Shown here in pieces: positions 27,227 through 35,683 of a DNA stretch of 64,000 bases. The position numbers and the translations under genes were made by a program. Under the pieces are notes generated by a model, which ran no database searches, was not told the origin of the DNA, and saw only the letters and a list, made by a program, of their open reading frames with translations. Numbering within the stretch: position 1 is the first letter of the stretch; every line of letters starts with the position of its first letter. This DNA comes from Roseovarius mucosus (GTDB lineage Bacteria; Pseudomonadota; Alphaproteobacteria; Rhodobacterales; Rhodobacteraceae). The DNA is taken from contig NZ_CP020475.1 of NCBI RefSeq assembly GCF_002080415.1, positions 116,136 through 180,135 of the forward strand, written 5' to 3'.

Positions 27227-29009
27227 GAGCCTGCGCCTTGCGACAGTGACCCCGGAACAATTTCTTGCACCCGTTTCCGGTAACGCAACGACCGCTAGTA
27301 ACGTGCCTTACGTCCAAGACGCCTTTGAACGCTGGGTGCTGCTTCTCGACACGCTGCGTGAACGCGCCGACAATATGATCGCGCATGAGCGGCAGGGCAT
27401 GCCGCCGCTTCTGGATTTCGATTACGAACTGCTGCTGGACGCACGCACCTTTGAGCGGTCGGCCAACTACGCGCTGCTCAGGATCACGCGGGTCGGCGAC
27501 GATTGCTGGGACGATTGCGTGGACGAGGCCAAGCCGCCGGTGATCGTGATCGATCCGCGCGCCGGGCACGGGCCCGGTATCGGCGGCTTCAAGCGCGACA
27601 GCGAGGTCGGCATGGCGATGCACGAAGGCCACCCGGTCTATTTCGTGATCTTCTATCCCGAGCCCATGCCGGGTCAGACGCTGTCGGACGTGCATTATGC
27701 ACTGCGCGATTTTGTATTGGAGGTCGCGCGCCGTCACCCGGACACAGCCCCCGTGCTCTACGGCAATTGCCAGGCCGGTTGGGCGGCCACGCTGCTGGCG
27801 GCGGATTGCGACGGCCTGACCGGTCCGATTGTGCTGAATGGCTCACCGCTCAGCTATTGGTCGGGCGAGGCGGCAAGCAGCCCGATGCGGATGATGGGCG
27901 CGCTCTCGGGAGGGGCCTGGGCCGCGCATATGATATCCGATCTGGGCGATGGCCGGTTCGATGGCGCCTGGCTGGCGCAGAATTTTGAGACCCTGCAACC
28001 GGAAAAGGCGATCTGGGATAAGTACGCGACCCTCTTTGCCCATGCCGACACAGAGCGTGAGCGGTTCGTCGAATTCGAACGCTGGTGGAATGGCTACTAC
28101 ACGCTCAGCCGCGAGGAAATCCTCGGCATCACGCAGAACCTGTTCATCGGCAACCGGCTGGAACAGGGCGAGATGCAGCTGGATGCGCATTGCACCGTCG
28201 ATCTTAAGCGCATCAGCAATCCGCTGATCATCTTCGCCTCGGACGGTGACAACATCACGCCGCCCGAACAGGCAATGGGGTGGATTGGCAAGCTTTATCC
28301 CGATACCGATGCGCTCAAGGCAGCCGGGCAGCGCATCGTCTATATGACGCATCCGCGTGTCGGGCATCTGGGCATCTTCGTCTCCGGCTCCGTCGCGCGG
28401 CTCCAGCATCGTGCGATTCTGGAAAGCCTGGACGATGTCGAGGCCCTTTCCCCGGGTCTCTACGAGATGGTGATCGACAACCCGTCGGGTGACCCGGACT
28501 GCGAGACCGGCGATTTTGAGGTGCGATTCGAACCGCGCGAGGTCGATGATCTGGGCATTGCATCGGACGATGCGGCCTTGAAACAAGTGGCGCAGATATC
28601 GCGGATCAACGAGGCGGTCTATTCGATTTTCGTCAGTCCTTGGATCCGCGCCGCGACGACCCCGGCCAGCGCTGAGGCGCTCCGTGCGCTGCACCCCATG
28701 CGCTGGACCAGAACGATGTTCTCCGAACAGGTGAACCCGTGGATGGCCCTGATCAAGTCCACCGCCGAAACGCTGCGCGAGACGCGCTCACCATTGCCGG
28801 ACGACCACCCCGCGATCGTGGCCGAGCGTGCGCTGTCGGCGCGCACCGGCGAGGGTATAGGCGCATGGCGCAAGGGACGCGATGCCTGGATCACCCATGT
28901 CTTTGGCGCGATGTTCGGCAATTTCCCGTTCGCCGCAGCAACCACACAGGCGGAAAAACCGTCGGCCTCATCAAAAAAAGGAATGAACAATTATGGAATG
29001 GCTTTTTGA
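27216..29009 (+). CDS. DUF3141 protein (PhaC-like alpha/beta hydrolase)
   Basis: A 597-residue protein of the DUF3141 family, related to poly-hydroxyalkanoate synthases. The hydrolase core is visible: VIVIDPRAGHGPGIGGFK, the nucleophile-elbow-like YGNCQAGWAATLLA with Cys as in PhaC, ASDGDNITPPEQA with Asp, and HPRVGHLGIF with His. No polymerase role has been shown for this family as far as I know. AGAGGA lies before the ATG. It is in the operon with FabI, suggesting an acyl-chain or storage-related role. Confidence 0.88.
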   Translation: MMNKSLRLATVTPEQFLAPVSGNATTASNVPYVQDAFERWVLLLDTLRERADNMIAHERQGMPPLLDFDYELLLDARTFERSANYALLRITRVGDDCWDDCVDEAKPPVIVIDPRAGHGPGIGGFKRDSEVGMAMHEGHPVYFVIFYPEPMPGQTLSDVHYALRDFVLEVARRHPDTAPVLYGNCQAGWAATLLAADCDGLTGPIVLNGSPLSYWSGEAASSPMRMMGALSGGAWAAHMISDLGDGRFDGAWLAQNFETLQPEKAIWDKYATLFAHADTERERFVEFERWWNGYYTLSREEILGITQNLFIGNRLEQGEMQLDAHCTVDLKRISNPLIIFASDGDNITPPEQAMGWIGKLYPDTDALKAAGQRIVYMTHPRVGHLGIFVSGSVARLQHRAILESLDDVEALSPGLYEMVIDNPSGDPDCETGDFEVRFEPREVDDLGIASDDAALKQVAQISRINEAVYSIFVSPWIRAATTPASAEALRALHPMRWTRTMFSEQVNPWMALIKSTAETLRETRSPLPDDHPAIVAERALSARTGEGIGAWRKGRDAWITHVFGAMFGNFPFAAATTQAEKPSASSKKGMNNYGMAF

Positions 29010-29172
29010 AAACTGGGTTTTGGTTCTCGTCTTCGGCGGAATGGCCGCAATGCACCTTTTCGGGCACGGACATGGCGGACACAAACATGGCAAGTCGGCC
29101 AAGCGTCATGGTGCGCACGACAAGAAGTCCGAAGCTTCCGCCGATACCGAGGCAGTGTCGGAGGATGCCTGA
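28993..29172 (+). CDS. Small membrane protein with His-rich tail (59 aa)
   Basis: A 59-codon frame starts MEWLFENWVLVLVFGGMA, giving one membrane helix near the N-terminus. A tail with HLFGHGHGGHKHGK follows and then Lys/Glu/Ser-rich sequence. AAGGA sits 9 nt before the ATG. It overlaps the 3' end of DUF3141 by 17 nt and the fabI start by 8 nt, so the arrangement is tightly packed and translation-coupled. The His cluster could bind divalent metal. It resembles small DUF2933-like proteins such as the one at 38994. Confidence 0.7.
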   Translation: MEWLFENWVLVLVFGGMAAMHLFGHGHGGHKHGKSAKRHGAHDKKSEASADTEAVSEDA

Positions 29173-30007
29173 ATTCGACGCATGCTGCGATCCTGCGGAA
29201 CTGCTTGATCTGTCCGGCCGGAAGGGTCTGGTTGTCGGCATCGCCAATGATCGCAGTCTGGCGTGGCCTGCTGCCCTGCATTTCCGTCAAGCGGGTGCCG
29301 AGCTCGCCATCACCTATGTCGATGAGCGCACCAAACCTCATGTGGTGCCATTAGCTGCACGTCTCGAAGCGCCGATCCTGCTGCCCTGTGACGTGAATGC
29401 GCCGCACGAACTCGACGCTGTCTTCGACGCCATCACGGACCGCTGGGGAAAATTGGATTTCATCCTTCATGCCGTGGGCAGCGTGCCGCCCGGCGACCTT
29501 CATGGCCGCCTGACTGACTGTTCGGCTGCAGGGTTTTCCCAAGCGATGCATGTGTCCGTCCATTCGCTGATCCGCATGGCGCATCTTGCCGAGCCCCTGA
29601 TGAAAAGCGGCGGCAGCCTGATCACTCTGAGCTATCTGGGTGGCGAACGTGTGGTGGAGAATTACAACGTGATGGGGCCGGTCAAGGCGGCGCTTGAGGC
29701 CACCGTGCGCTATCTGGCTCACGAACTCGGGCCGTCGAACATCCGCGTCAACGCCATTTCGGCGGGACCCGTGATGACCCGCGCGGCGTCCGGGTTGACC
29801 GGCTTTGCGGGTCTTCTGGACGCGACCGCGCGAGTTGCCCCATTGCGGCGCAACGTCACGGCCGACGAGGTGGGCCGCGCCGCCCTGCTGTTCGCCAGCG
29901 ACTATACCGGCGGCATCACGGGCGAGGTGCTGCATGTCGATGCGGGTGTTCACGTCGAAAGCCCTGTCGCCGCAGCCAAAATGAACGTCAAATCGGAGGA
30001 ATCATGA
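29165..30007 (+). CDS. fabI: Enoyl-ACP reductase-like protein (FabI type)
   Basis: A 280-residue SDR of the FabI type, which reduces enoyl-ACP in the last step of fatty-acid elongation. It has the FabI nucleotide motif [14 protein letters not shown] (with the long first loop), HAVGSVP, and the catalytic [19 protein letters not shown] with Tyr and Lys. The C-terminal GVHVESP matches poorly with housekeeping FabI, so it is probably an accessory copy. The start at 29165 fits the family length; it overlaps the small His-rich gene and ends in an ATGATG overlap with the Rieske gene. Confidence 0.88.
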   Translation: MPEFDACCDPAELLDLSGRKGLVVGIANDRSLAWPAALHFRQAGAELAITYVDERTKPHVVPLAARLEAPILLPCDVNAPHELDAVFDAITDRWGKLDFILHAVGSVPPGDLHGRLTDCSAAGFSQAMHVSVHSLIRMAHLAEPLMKSGGSLITLSYLGGERVVENYNVMGPVKAALEATVRYLAHELGPSNIRVNAISAGPVMTRAASGLTGFAGLLDATARVAPLRRNVTADEVGRAALLFASDYTGGITGEVLHVDAGVHVESPVAAAKMNVKSEES

Positions 30008-30606
30008 TGCGCCAGACCATTGACGAAACCAATCAATTGCCCGCAACAGAGCGCCGCGATTTCCTTTATTATGCAACGGCCTCAACCGGCGCGATTGCCG
30101 CAGGCGCGGCGGTCTGGCCGTTGATCAATTCGATGAACCCCTCGGCCGACGTGACCGCGTCCGGCACGGTCAAGGTTGATCTTTCCGGCGTCGAACCGGG
30201 CCAACGTATTACCGTGAAGTGGCAGGGCCACCCGGTCTTTGTCTGGCGCAGGTCTGAGGCAGCGATCCAGGCTGCACGGGCCGTCGATCTCGACCAGCTT
30301 CCCGATCCTGTTGACGAAGCGGGCGAGAATCCGAACACAAGTGGCGAGGAGCCAGCGCTGGATGAGAACCGCGCGGCGGGCGAGGATGGCGAATGGCTGG
30401 TCGTTATCGGTGTCTGTACCCATCTCGGCTGTATCCCCTTGGGCCAGGATGGGTCGGCGGTCGGCGAATTCGGCGGTTGGTTCTGCCCGTGCCACGGATC
30501 GCATTACGACACCTCGGGCCGGATCCGGAAGGGGCCGGCCCCACGCAACCTCGACATCCCACCTTACGATTTGGGCGACGACCTGCAACTCGTTATCGGC
30601 ACCTGA
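30004..30606 (+). CDS. petA: Orphan Rieske iron-sulfur protein (bc1 type)
   Basis: A 200-residue Rieske protein of the ubiquinol-cytochrome c reductase kind. The N-terminus has the Tat-like [19 protein letters not shown] with its anchor helix; the [2Fe-2S] ligands are in CTHLGC and CPCHGSHYD. Cytochrome b and c1 genes are absent here. It may replace the housekeeping subunit under stress or work elsewhere. Start overlaps the fabI stop. It is separated from the CBS gene by 39 bp. Confidence 0.92.
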   Translation: MMRQTIDETNQLPATERRDFLYYATASTGAIAAGAAVWPLINSMNPSADVTASGTVKVDLSGVEPGQRITVKWQGHPVFVWRRSEAAIQAARAVDLDQLPDPVDEAGENPNTSGEEPALDENRAAGEDGEWLVVIGVCTHLGCIPLGQDGSAVGEFGGWFCPCHGSHYDTSGRIRKGPAPRNLDIPPYDLGDDLQLVIGT

Positions 30607-30645
30607 CGTGCTGAACAAGCCAAAACTCAAGAAGGAGACTATGAC

Positions 30646-31341
30646 ATGCTCGCCAAGGATATCATGACAACATCGGTGATCTCGGTCCCGCTGGAGGGAC
30701 AAATCGAGGACGCGGTACGCTTGATGCTCGACCACAATATCAGCGCGCTGCCCGTCGTTGACGCCGAGGGCGACCTCAAGGGACTTGTCAGCGAAGGCGA
30801 CCTCATGCGGCGTGTCCGCGAAACAGACGGACCACGCCGGTCATGGTGGCTCGAGGTGCTTGGCGGGGCAAGCGAATCCGCACAGGATTTCGTGAAGCTC
30901 AAAAGCCACCGGGTCGAAGACGTGATGACAAGGGATGTGGTTTCGGTAGAAGAGGATACGAATGTCGCGGAAATCGCGCGTCTTCTGGAAAAGCACCGGA
31001 TCAAGCGCGTGCCGGTGGTGAGATCCGACAAAGTGGTCGGCATCGTCAGCCGTGCGAACCTGCTCCACGCCTTGTCGGCGCTTCAGGATGGGGCGCTGCC
31101 GGAGCCGTCGGAGGACGACCGCGTGCTGCGTGCGAAGATTGAAGAGGCTCTGAAAGAAGTGCCCGGTGCAGCGGTCAACCTCATCAACTACACGGTGGAC
31201 AAGGGGAATGTCGCCGTCTGGGGTGTCGCCGACAGCGATTTCGAGGAGAATGCGATCCGGGTTGCCGTCGAAAACGTGCCCGGTGTCAGGATGGTTGAGG
31301 TCCATATGGGACGACTGCCGGCCTGGGCTTACGGGATCTGA
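30646..31341 (+). CDS. CBS-pair plus BON domain protein
   Basis: A 231-residue soluble protein with two CBS motifs (MTTSVISVPLEGQIEDAV and MTRDVVSVEEDTNVAEIA), each ending in a GLVSEGDL/GIVSRANL type loop, followed by a BON domain (VLRAKIEEALKEVPGA onward). CBS pairs bind adenosyl ligands such as AMP or ATP; BON domains contact membranes. It may sense energy charge, which would suit a cluster containing AMP phosphorylase. AAGGAGA lies before the ATG. The partner is unknown. Confidence 0.9.
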   Translation: MLAKDIMTTSVISVPLEGQIEDAVRLMLDHNISALPVVDAEGDLKGLVSEGDLMRRVRETDGPRRSWWLEVLGGASESAQDFVKLKSHRVEDVMTRDVVSVEEDTNVAEIARLLEKHRIKRVPVVRSDKVVGIVSRANLLHALSALQDGALPEPSEDDRVLRAKIEEALKEVPGAAVNLINYTVDKGNVAVWGVADSDFEENAIRVAVENVPGVRMVEVHMGRLPAWAYGI

Positions 31342-31499
31342 CTCACATTGCGCAGATAAACCCGGCCTGGCAGGACGCCCGCCCGCTTCCATCAAACGCC
31401 ATTCCCGAAGAGGCCGACGCAATCGAAGGACTGCTGGTACCGAGCTATTCGCGCAAGTGTCAAAAGAGGCTTGCCTGTCTGCACGCGGGACTGATCGGG

Positions 31500-31967
31500 A
31501 TGGCACAGACCTGCGTTTATCTGACGTCGCCCTATTTCGGTCCGGGCACCGTGGTCGACCGGGCGCTTCAGGATGCCGCGCGTCGCCGCGTGGACGTCCG
31601 TCTGCTGGTGCCTCGCACGAGCGATCCTATGGTCGCTGGCTGGGCGACGCGGGCGGCATATGCGCAGCTTCTCTCGGCGGGCGTGAGGGTCTACGAGTAT
31701 CTGCCCCGTCCATTGCATGCCAAGACGTCGGTCGTCGATACAGGCTGGTCGATCATCGGGTCAGCTAACCTCGACTACCGAAGCCTGTTCGTCAATCAGG
31801 AGCTGGTTCTGGTCGCACATGACCGCGTCCTGGCAGGGCAGTTGCAGGCGCAATATCTGCAAGATCTTTCGGATGCCCGCGAAGTCCCTCTTCGGGCTTG
31901 GCATTCCCGCAGCTGGCGCGCGCGAGGTTTCGAGGTGATCGGATGGGCCGCGCGGCGGCTGCTGTAA
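31500..31967 (+). pseudogene. C-terminal remnant of a phospholipase D / cardiolipin synthase
   Basis: A 155-residue frame carries one intact HKD motif (HAKTSVVD, then GSANLDYRS) and the usual C-terminal part of a cardiolipin synthase. The first HKD motif and the N-terminal membrane helices are missing; the upstream 150 bp in the same frame read as unrelated sequence and lack a ribosome site. Active enzymes of this family need two HKD motifs, so this is probably a deletion remnant. A short expressed fragment cannot be excluded. Confidence 0.65.
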
Positions 31968-32093
31968 CCTATAGCACCGGTCAGCCGACAGCCTGCCGGG
32001 ATGCAGTAACTCTGTCTGCAATATCGACGCCTTCCTACGGCAGAGCGATACACTTGCTCCTGTACTAACGAAGACCGACAGGTTGCCAACTTC

Positions 32094-32121
32094 TGTAATG
32101 CTTCCGGTCGGGGCGCGTCTA
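32094..32121 (+). promoter_or_regulatory. ECF-type promoter, site F (Cys-rich protein operon)
   Basis: TGTAATG (32094-32100), 15 nt, CGTCTA (32116-32121), 30 bp upstream of the small Cys-rich gene. The sixth site with identical spacing. Confidence 0.68.
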
Positions 32122-32151
32122 TAGAACGAAACCAAACAAAAGGAGGTCCAG

Positions 32152-32313
32152 ATGGACGACCGATCAACTTCTCAGACGCAAGACACAGCACAGCAAAAAC
32201 AGGGCGGATGTTGCGGTGGCAAGACCGATGCGCAGCCGAAAGCAAATGTCGAACCGCAGGTCGCGGAACCCGCAAAGGCAAAACCGGCCAAATCCGGCTG
32301 CTGCTGCGGCTAG
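32152..32313 (+). CDS. 53-residue Cys-rich small protein
   Basis: A short frame with a strong AAAAGGAGG site 7 nt upstream of its ATG. The protein has GGCCGGK near residues 18-24 and ends SGCCCG, joined by a Lys/Ala/Pro-rich linker, so five Cys in 53 residues. It has no signal peptide. It looks like a small metal-binding or thiol protein, perhaps a minimal metallothionein-like peptide; no family is recognised. ECF-type site F is directly upstream, so it is probably made when the sigma factor is active, and the two Cys ends resemble that factor's own metal motifs. Confidence 0.68.
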   Translation: MDDRSTSQTQDTAQQKQGGCCGGKTDAQPKANVEPQVAEPAKAKPAKSGCCCG

Positions 32314-32433
32314 GGCCGAGGCAAAGCCACCGCAGGATGGGCGTCTGGCGCTTGGTGCGCCCATCCTGAACCGGCGCCGTCCAGCGGATGTGTTCGCGCT
32401 CCGTCCGAATCCACGACAAGAAGGGAGAAAGCC

Positions 32434-32799
32434 ATGATGCCCATTTTCTATTTCACCGCAGTCGCGGTGATCCTTTTCCTGGCCCTGCGCATGACGTGCG
32501 GGGCCTGCGTCATGGGCGGGCCTGCCGGGGCAGGGCGCGTGCGTCTGCCGGTTGTGCCGCTTGGTTGGGCGCTGAGCCTGTTCCTGGCGCTGACCTACCT
32601 TGTGTGCATCGCATTCGATCTGATCTTTCCCGCCTATGCAATGTATGAAACCTGGTCCGGTCTGCTGCCCGGTTTCGTCTGGCTGACCCCGGTGGGCTTC
32701 ATCATCGGGCTGGTCGAGAGCTTTCTCTACGGTTGGTACGCCGCGCTGATCTTCGGCGGCCTTTACAACGCCATCGCGGCAAGGGGAACAGCGACATGA
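32434..32799 (+). CDS. DUF5676-like small membrane protein
   Basis: A 121-residue protein with three predicted helices. The segment PLGWALSLFLALTYLVCIAF and the C-terminal GLLPGFVWLTPVGF with GLVESFLYGWYAALIF match the DUF5676 pattern. A Cys pair (CGAC) follows the first helix. Function unknown; relatives often stand beside metal-efflux genes. It ends with a 4-nt ATGA overlap with the next gene. Confidence 0.8.
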   Translation: MMPIFYFTAVAVILFLALRMTCGACVMGGPAGAGRVRLPVVPLGWALSLFLALTYLVCIAFDLIFPAYAMYETWSGLLPGFVWLTPVGFIIGLVESFLYGWYAALIFGGLYNAIAARGTAT

Positions 32800-34178
32800 T
32801 CCCGACCGCACGTCCGAAACTGCGCTTTCTTGGCGCCGCCGGGACGGTGACGGGATCGCGCTATCTGGTCGAGGCCCTGGGGCGGCGCATTCTGGTCGAT
32901 TGCGGGCTGTTCCAGGGCTTCAAGCAGTTGCGGGCGCGCAATCGCAAACCTTTCCCTGTGCGTGTCAACACCATCGACACTGTGCTGCTCACCCATGCTC
33001 ATCTGGACCATTCGGGATATCTGCCGACACTGATCCGGGCGGGGTTTCGCGGGCGGGTTCTTTGCACAGAAGCAACGGCAGATCTGTGCGGGCTTATTCT
33101 GCCCGACAGCGGCCATATCCAGGAAGAAGAGGCGCGCTTTGCCGCGCGGAGGGGATATTCCAAACACAAGAAGCCAAAACCGCTCTATACGCTCAAGGAT
33201 GCAAAGGCCGCGCTGGACCGCTTTGATCTTCAACCGTTCGACCGGCGAATAGATTTAGGCGACGGCATCGCGGCCCGTTTCATTCCGGCGGGGCATCTGC
33301 TCGGGGCGGCGCAGATCCGGCTTGAGGTCGGCGGCAGGGTTGTCCATTTCAGCGGCGATCTGGGCCATGATCCCGATCCGCTGATGCGACCGCCCCAGCC
33401 ATTCGGCGGAGCAGATGTTCTGGTCTGCGAGTCCACCTATGGCAACCGGTCCCATCCCGACGTGGACCCAGAAGCCGAACTGGCCCCGATCCTCAAACGC
33501 ACCTTTGCCCGCGGCGGCACGGTGCTGATCCCGTCCTTTGCCGTCGGACGGGCGCAGGGGCTGATGCTGCACATTGCGCGATTGATGGAGCGCGGCGATA
33601 TTCCCTATGTCCCGGTGTTCCTCAACAGCCCGATGGCGGTGAATGCGACCGAGATCTATCACCGTCATCACGCCGAGCACCACGTCAGCCGCGAAGACTG
33701 CATTGCGATGTTCGAGATCGCCAAGAGGGTAAACACGGTCGAGCAATCCAAGGAGCTGAACACGCGCCAGGGCCCGATGATCATCGTCTCCGCCAGCGGA
33801 ATGCTGACCGGCGGGCGTATCCTGCACCATCTGGCCAGCTTCGGCGGCGATCGGCGGAACGCGATCTTGCTCTCCGGTTTCCAGGCCGGCGGCACGCGTG
33901 GCGCGGCGCTGGCCGGGGGCGCGCGGACATTGCGCATGTTCGGACGGGAGTTCCCGATCGAGGCCGAAGTGGTTCAGCTCCAGTCCTTTTCCGGACATGC
34001 CGATGCCGATGAGATCCTGCGCTGGATGTCCGCCGGTCCCGCCCCCGAGATGACCTATCTCACCCATGGGGAACCTGTCACCGCCGACACCCTGCGATTC
34101 CGCGTCGAACACGAGCTAGGGCGATCCGTGCGCGTGCCCGAACATCTCGAATCCGTCTACCTGGACAGGCCGCGATGA
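32796..34178 (+). CDS. Metallo-beta-lactamase / beta-CASP RNase-like protein
   Basis: A 460-residue cytosolic enzyme of the beta-CASP family (KH-CPSF73-like). The zinc motif is HAHLDHSGYLP, with metal-binding HLLGAAQIR, CESTYG and the beta-CASP region; the C-terminal motif FSGHADADEIL and LTHGEP complete the RMMBL part. Relatives are exo- or endoribonucleases. The start overlaps DUF5676. It stands in the same operon as the phosphorylase and PRPP synthase, which would reuse nucleotides released by RNA decay. Confidence 0.92.
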   Translation: MIPTARPKLRFLGAAGTVTGSRYLVEALGRRILVDCGLFQGFKQLRARNRKPFPVRVNTIDTVLLTHAHLDHSGYLPTLIRAGFRGRVLCTEATADLCGLILPDSGHIQEEEARFAARRGYSKHKKPKPLYTLKDAKAALDRFDLQPFDRRIDLGDGIAARFIPAGHLLGAAQIRLEVGGRVVHFSGDLGHDPDPLMRPPQPFGGADVLVCESTYGNRSHPDVDPEAELAPILKRTFARGGTVLIPSFAVGRAQGLMLHIARLMERGDIPYVPVFLNSPMAVNATEIYHRHHAEHHVSREDCIAMFEIAKRVNTVEQSKELNTRQGPMIIVSASGMLTGGRILHHLASFGGDRRNAILLSGFQAGGTRGAALAGGARTLRMFGREFPIEAEVVQLQSFSGHADADEILRWMSAGPAPEMTYLTHGEPVTADTLRFRVEHELGRSVRVPEHLESVYLDRPR

Positions 34179-35683
34179 CCGAAACGCTTGCCCTGGTCTC
34201 TTCCCGCATCGACACCTACCGGCAGCCGATCGTCTACATGCATGAAGACTGTCACGTCTGCCGTTCCGAGGGGTTTGCTGCCCAGACACGCATACGAATC
34301 GACCTGAAGGACCGCTGGATCATCGCGACCCTGAATGTCGTCCGCCGCGGAGCATGGCTTGCCGTGGACCAGGCGGCATTGTCCGTTTCCGCCTGGGCCG
34401 CGCTTGGCGCTGAGATTGGAGACGAAGCCGCTTTCTCGCACCCTGAACCGCCCGCTTCGGCGTCTATGATCCGGGCGAAAGCCTATGGCGAGCGGCTGGA
34501 CCGGGCCGGGTTCGCGACGATCGTGCGCGACACGCTCGACAGCCGGTTATCGGATCTCGACCTTGCCGCCTTCGTGACCGCCTGCGCCGGCGACAGGCTG
34601 AACGAGGCCGAAACCGTGGCGCTGACCCGCGCCATGAAGGAAGCAGGGCAGACGCTCGACTGGGGGCAGCACACTGTCCTCGATAAGCATTGCGTCGGCG
34701 GATTGCCGGGCAACCGGACGACACCCATCGTCGTCGCGATCGTCGCGGCGGCGGGGCATCTGATCCCCAAGACGTCGAGCCGTGCGATCACATCGCCTGC
34801 CGGAACCGCCGACACCATGGAGGTGATGGCGCCCGTCGCGCTTGACGCCGCCGCGCTGCGCCGGGTGGTCGAAGCCGAGGGCGGTTGCCTCGTCTGGGGT
34901 GGCGGGCTCGCCCTCAGTCCTGCCGACGATCATTTTATCCGTGTCGAACGCCCCCTCGATTTCGACTCCACCGGTCAACTCGTAGCGAGCGTACTGTCGA
35001 AAAAGGCGGCCGCCGGTGCCACCCATGTTCTGATCGACATGCCGGTCGGACCAACGGCCAAGGTGCGGTCTGCCGGAGCGGCGGAGGCACTCGGGATACG
35101 GCTGTCTTCGGTGGGCAAGGCGTTGGGTCTGAACCTGGCGCTACATATCAGCGATGGCGTGGCCCCGGTGGGACGTGGCATGGGCCCGGCGCTGGAGGCG
35201 CACGACGTGCTCGCGGTTTTGCGGCGCGCGCCGGATGCACCTGGCGACCTGCGTGCGCGGGCGCTGGATCTGGCCGGACATCTTCTGGACCTCGCACCGC
35301 ACGCCGTTGCTGGGCGGGGGCGGGACCGCGCGCAGGCGCTTCTCGATAGTGGTGCAGCGGAGGCAAAGTTCATGGCAATTTGCGCGGCACAGGGCGGTTT
35401 CCGCAAACCCGGAACCGCAGCGCAGCAGATCGAAATACGCGCCCCTCATGCGGGCCAGTTGACCGCCATCGACAACCGACGCATCGCACGCATCGCCAAG
35501 CTGGCCGGGGCCCCGCGTCAGAAGAGCGCCGGCATCCGCCTTCTGGTGCGGATCGGGGATTGGGTGGACAAGGGCCAGCCGCTTTATGAGCTTCATGCCG
35601 AGACACCAGGCGAACTGGCCTATGCCCTGGCTTACGCGGAGTCCCAGACCGGGGTGCTGACGCTGTCCGAGGCAGTGTCATGA
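34175..35683 (+). CDS. AMP/thymidine phosphorylase family protein
   Basis: A 502-residue member of the thymidine phosphorylase superfamily with an N-terminal extension of about 90 residues, as in archaeal AMP phosphorylases (same length class). The core has DKHCVGGLPGNRTTPIVV, the phosphate-binding KTSSRAITSPAGTADTME and VGPTAKVRS. Archaeal relatives convert AMP plus phosphate to adenine and ribose 1,5-bisphosphate; a ribose-1,5-bisphosphate isomerase or RuBisCO is not seen here. Start and stop overlap the flanking genes by 4 nt. Confidence 0.88.
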   Translation: MTETLALVSSRIDTYRQPIVYMHEDCHVCRSEGFAAQTRIRIDLKDRWIIATLNVVRRGAWLAVDQAALSVSAWAALGAEIGDEAAFSHPEPPASASMIRAKAYGERLDRAGFATIVRDTLDSRLSDLDLAAFVTACAGDRLNEAETVALTRAMKEAGQTLDWGQHTVLDKHCVGGLPGNRTTPIVVAIVAAAGHLIPKTSSRAITSPAGTADTMEVMAPVALDAAALRRVVEAEGGCLVWGGGLALSPADDHFIRVERPLDFDSTGQLVASVLSKKAAAGATHVLIDMPVGPTAKVRSAGAAEALGIRLSSVGKALGLNLALHISDGVAPVGRGMGPALEAHDVLAVLRRAPDAPGDLRARALDLAGHLLDLAPHAVAGRGRDRAQALLDSGAAEAKFMAICAAQGGFRKPGTAAQQIEIRAPHAGQLTAIDNRRIARIAKLAGAPRQKSAGIRLLVRIGDWVDKGQPLYELHAETPGELAYALAYAESQTGVLTLSEAVS

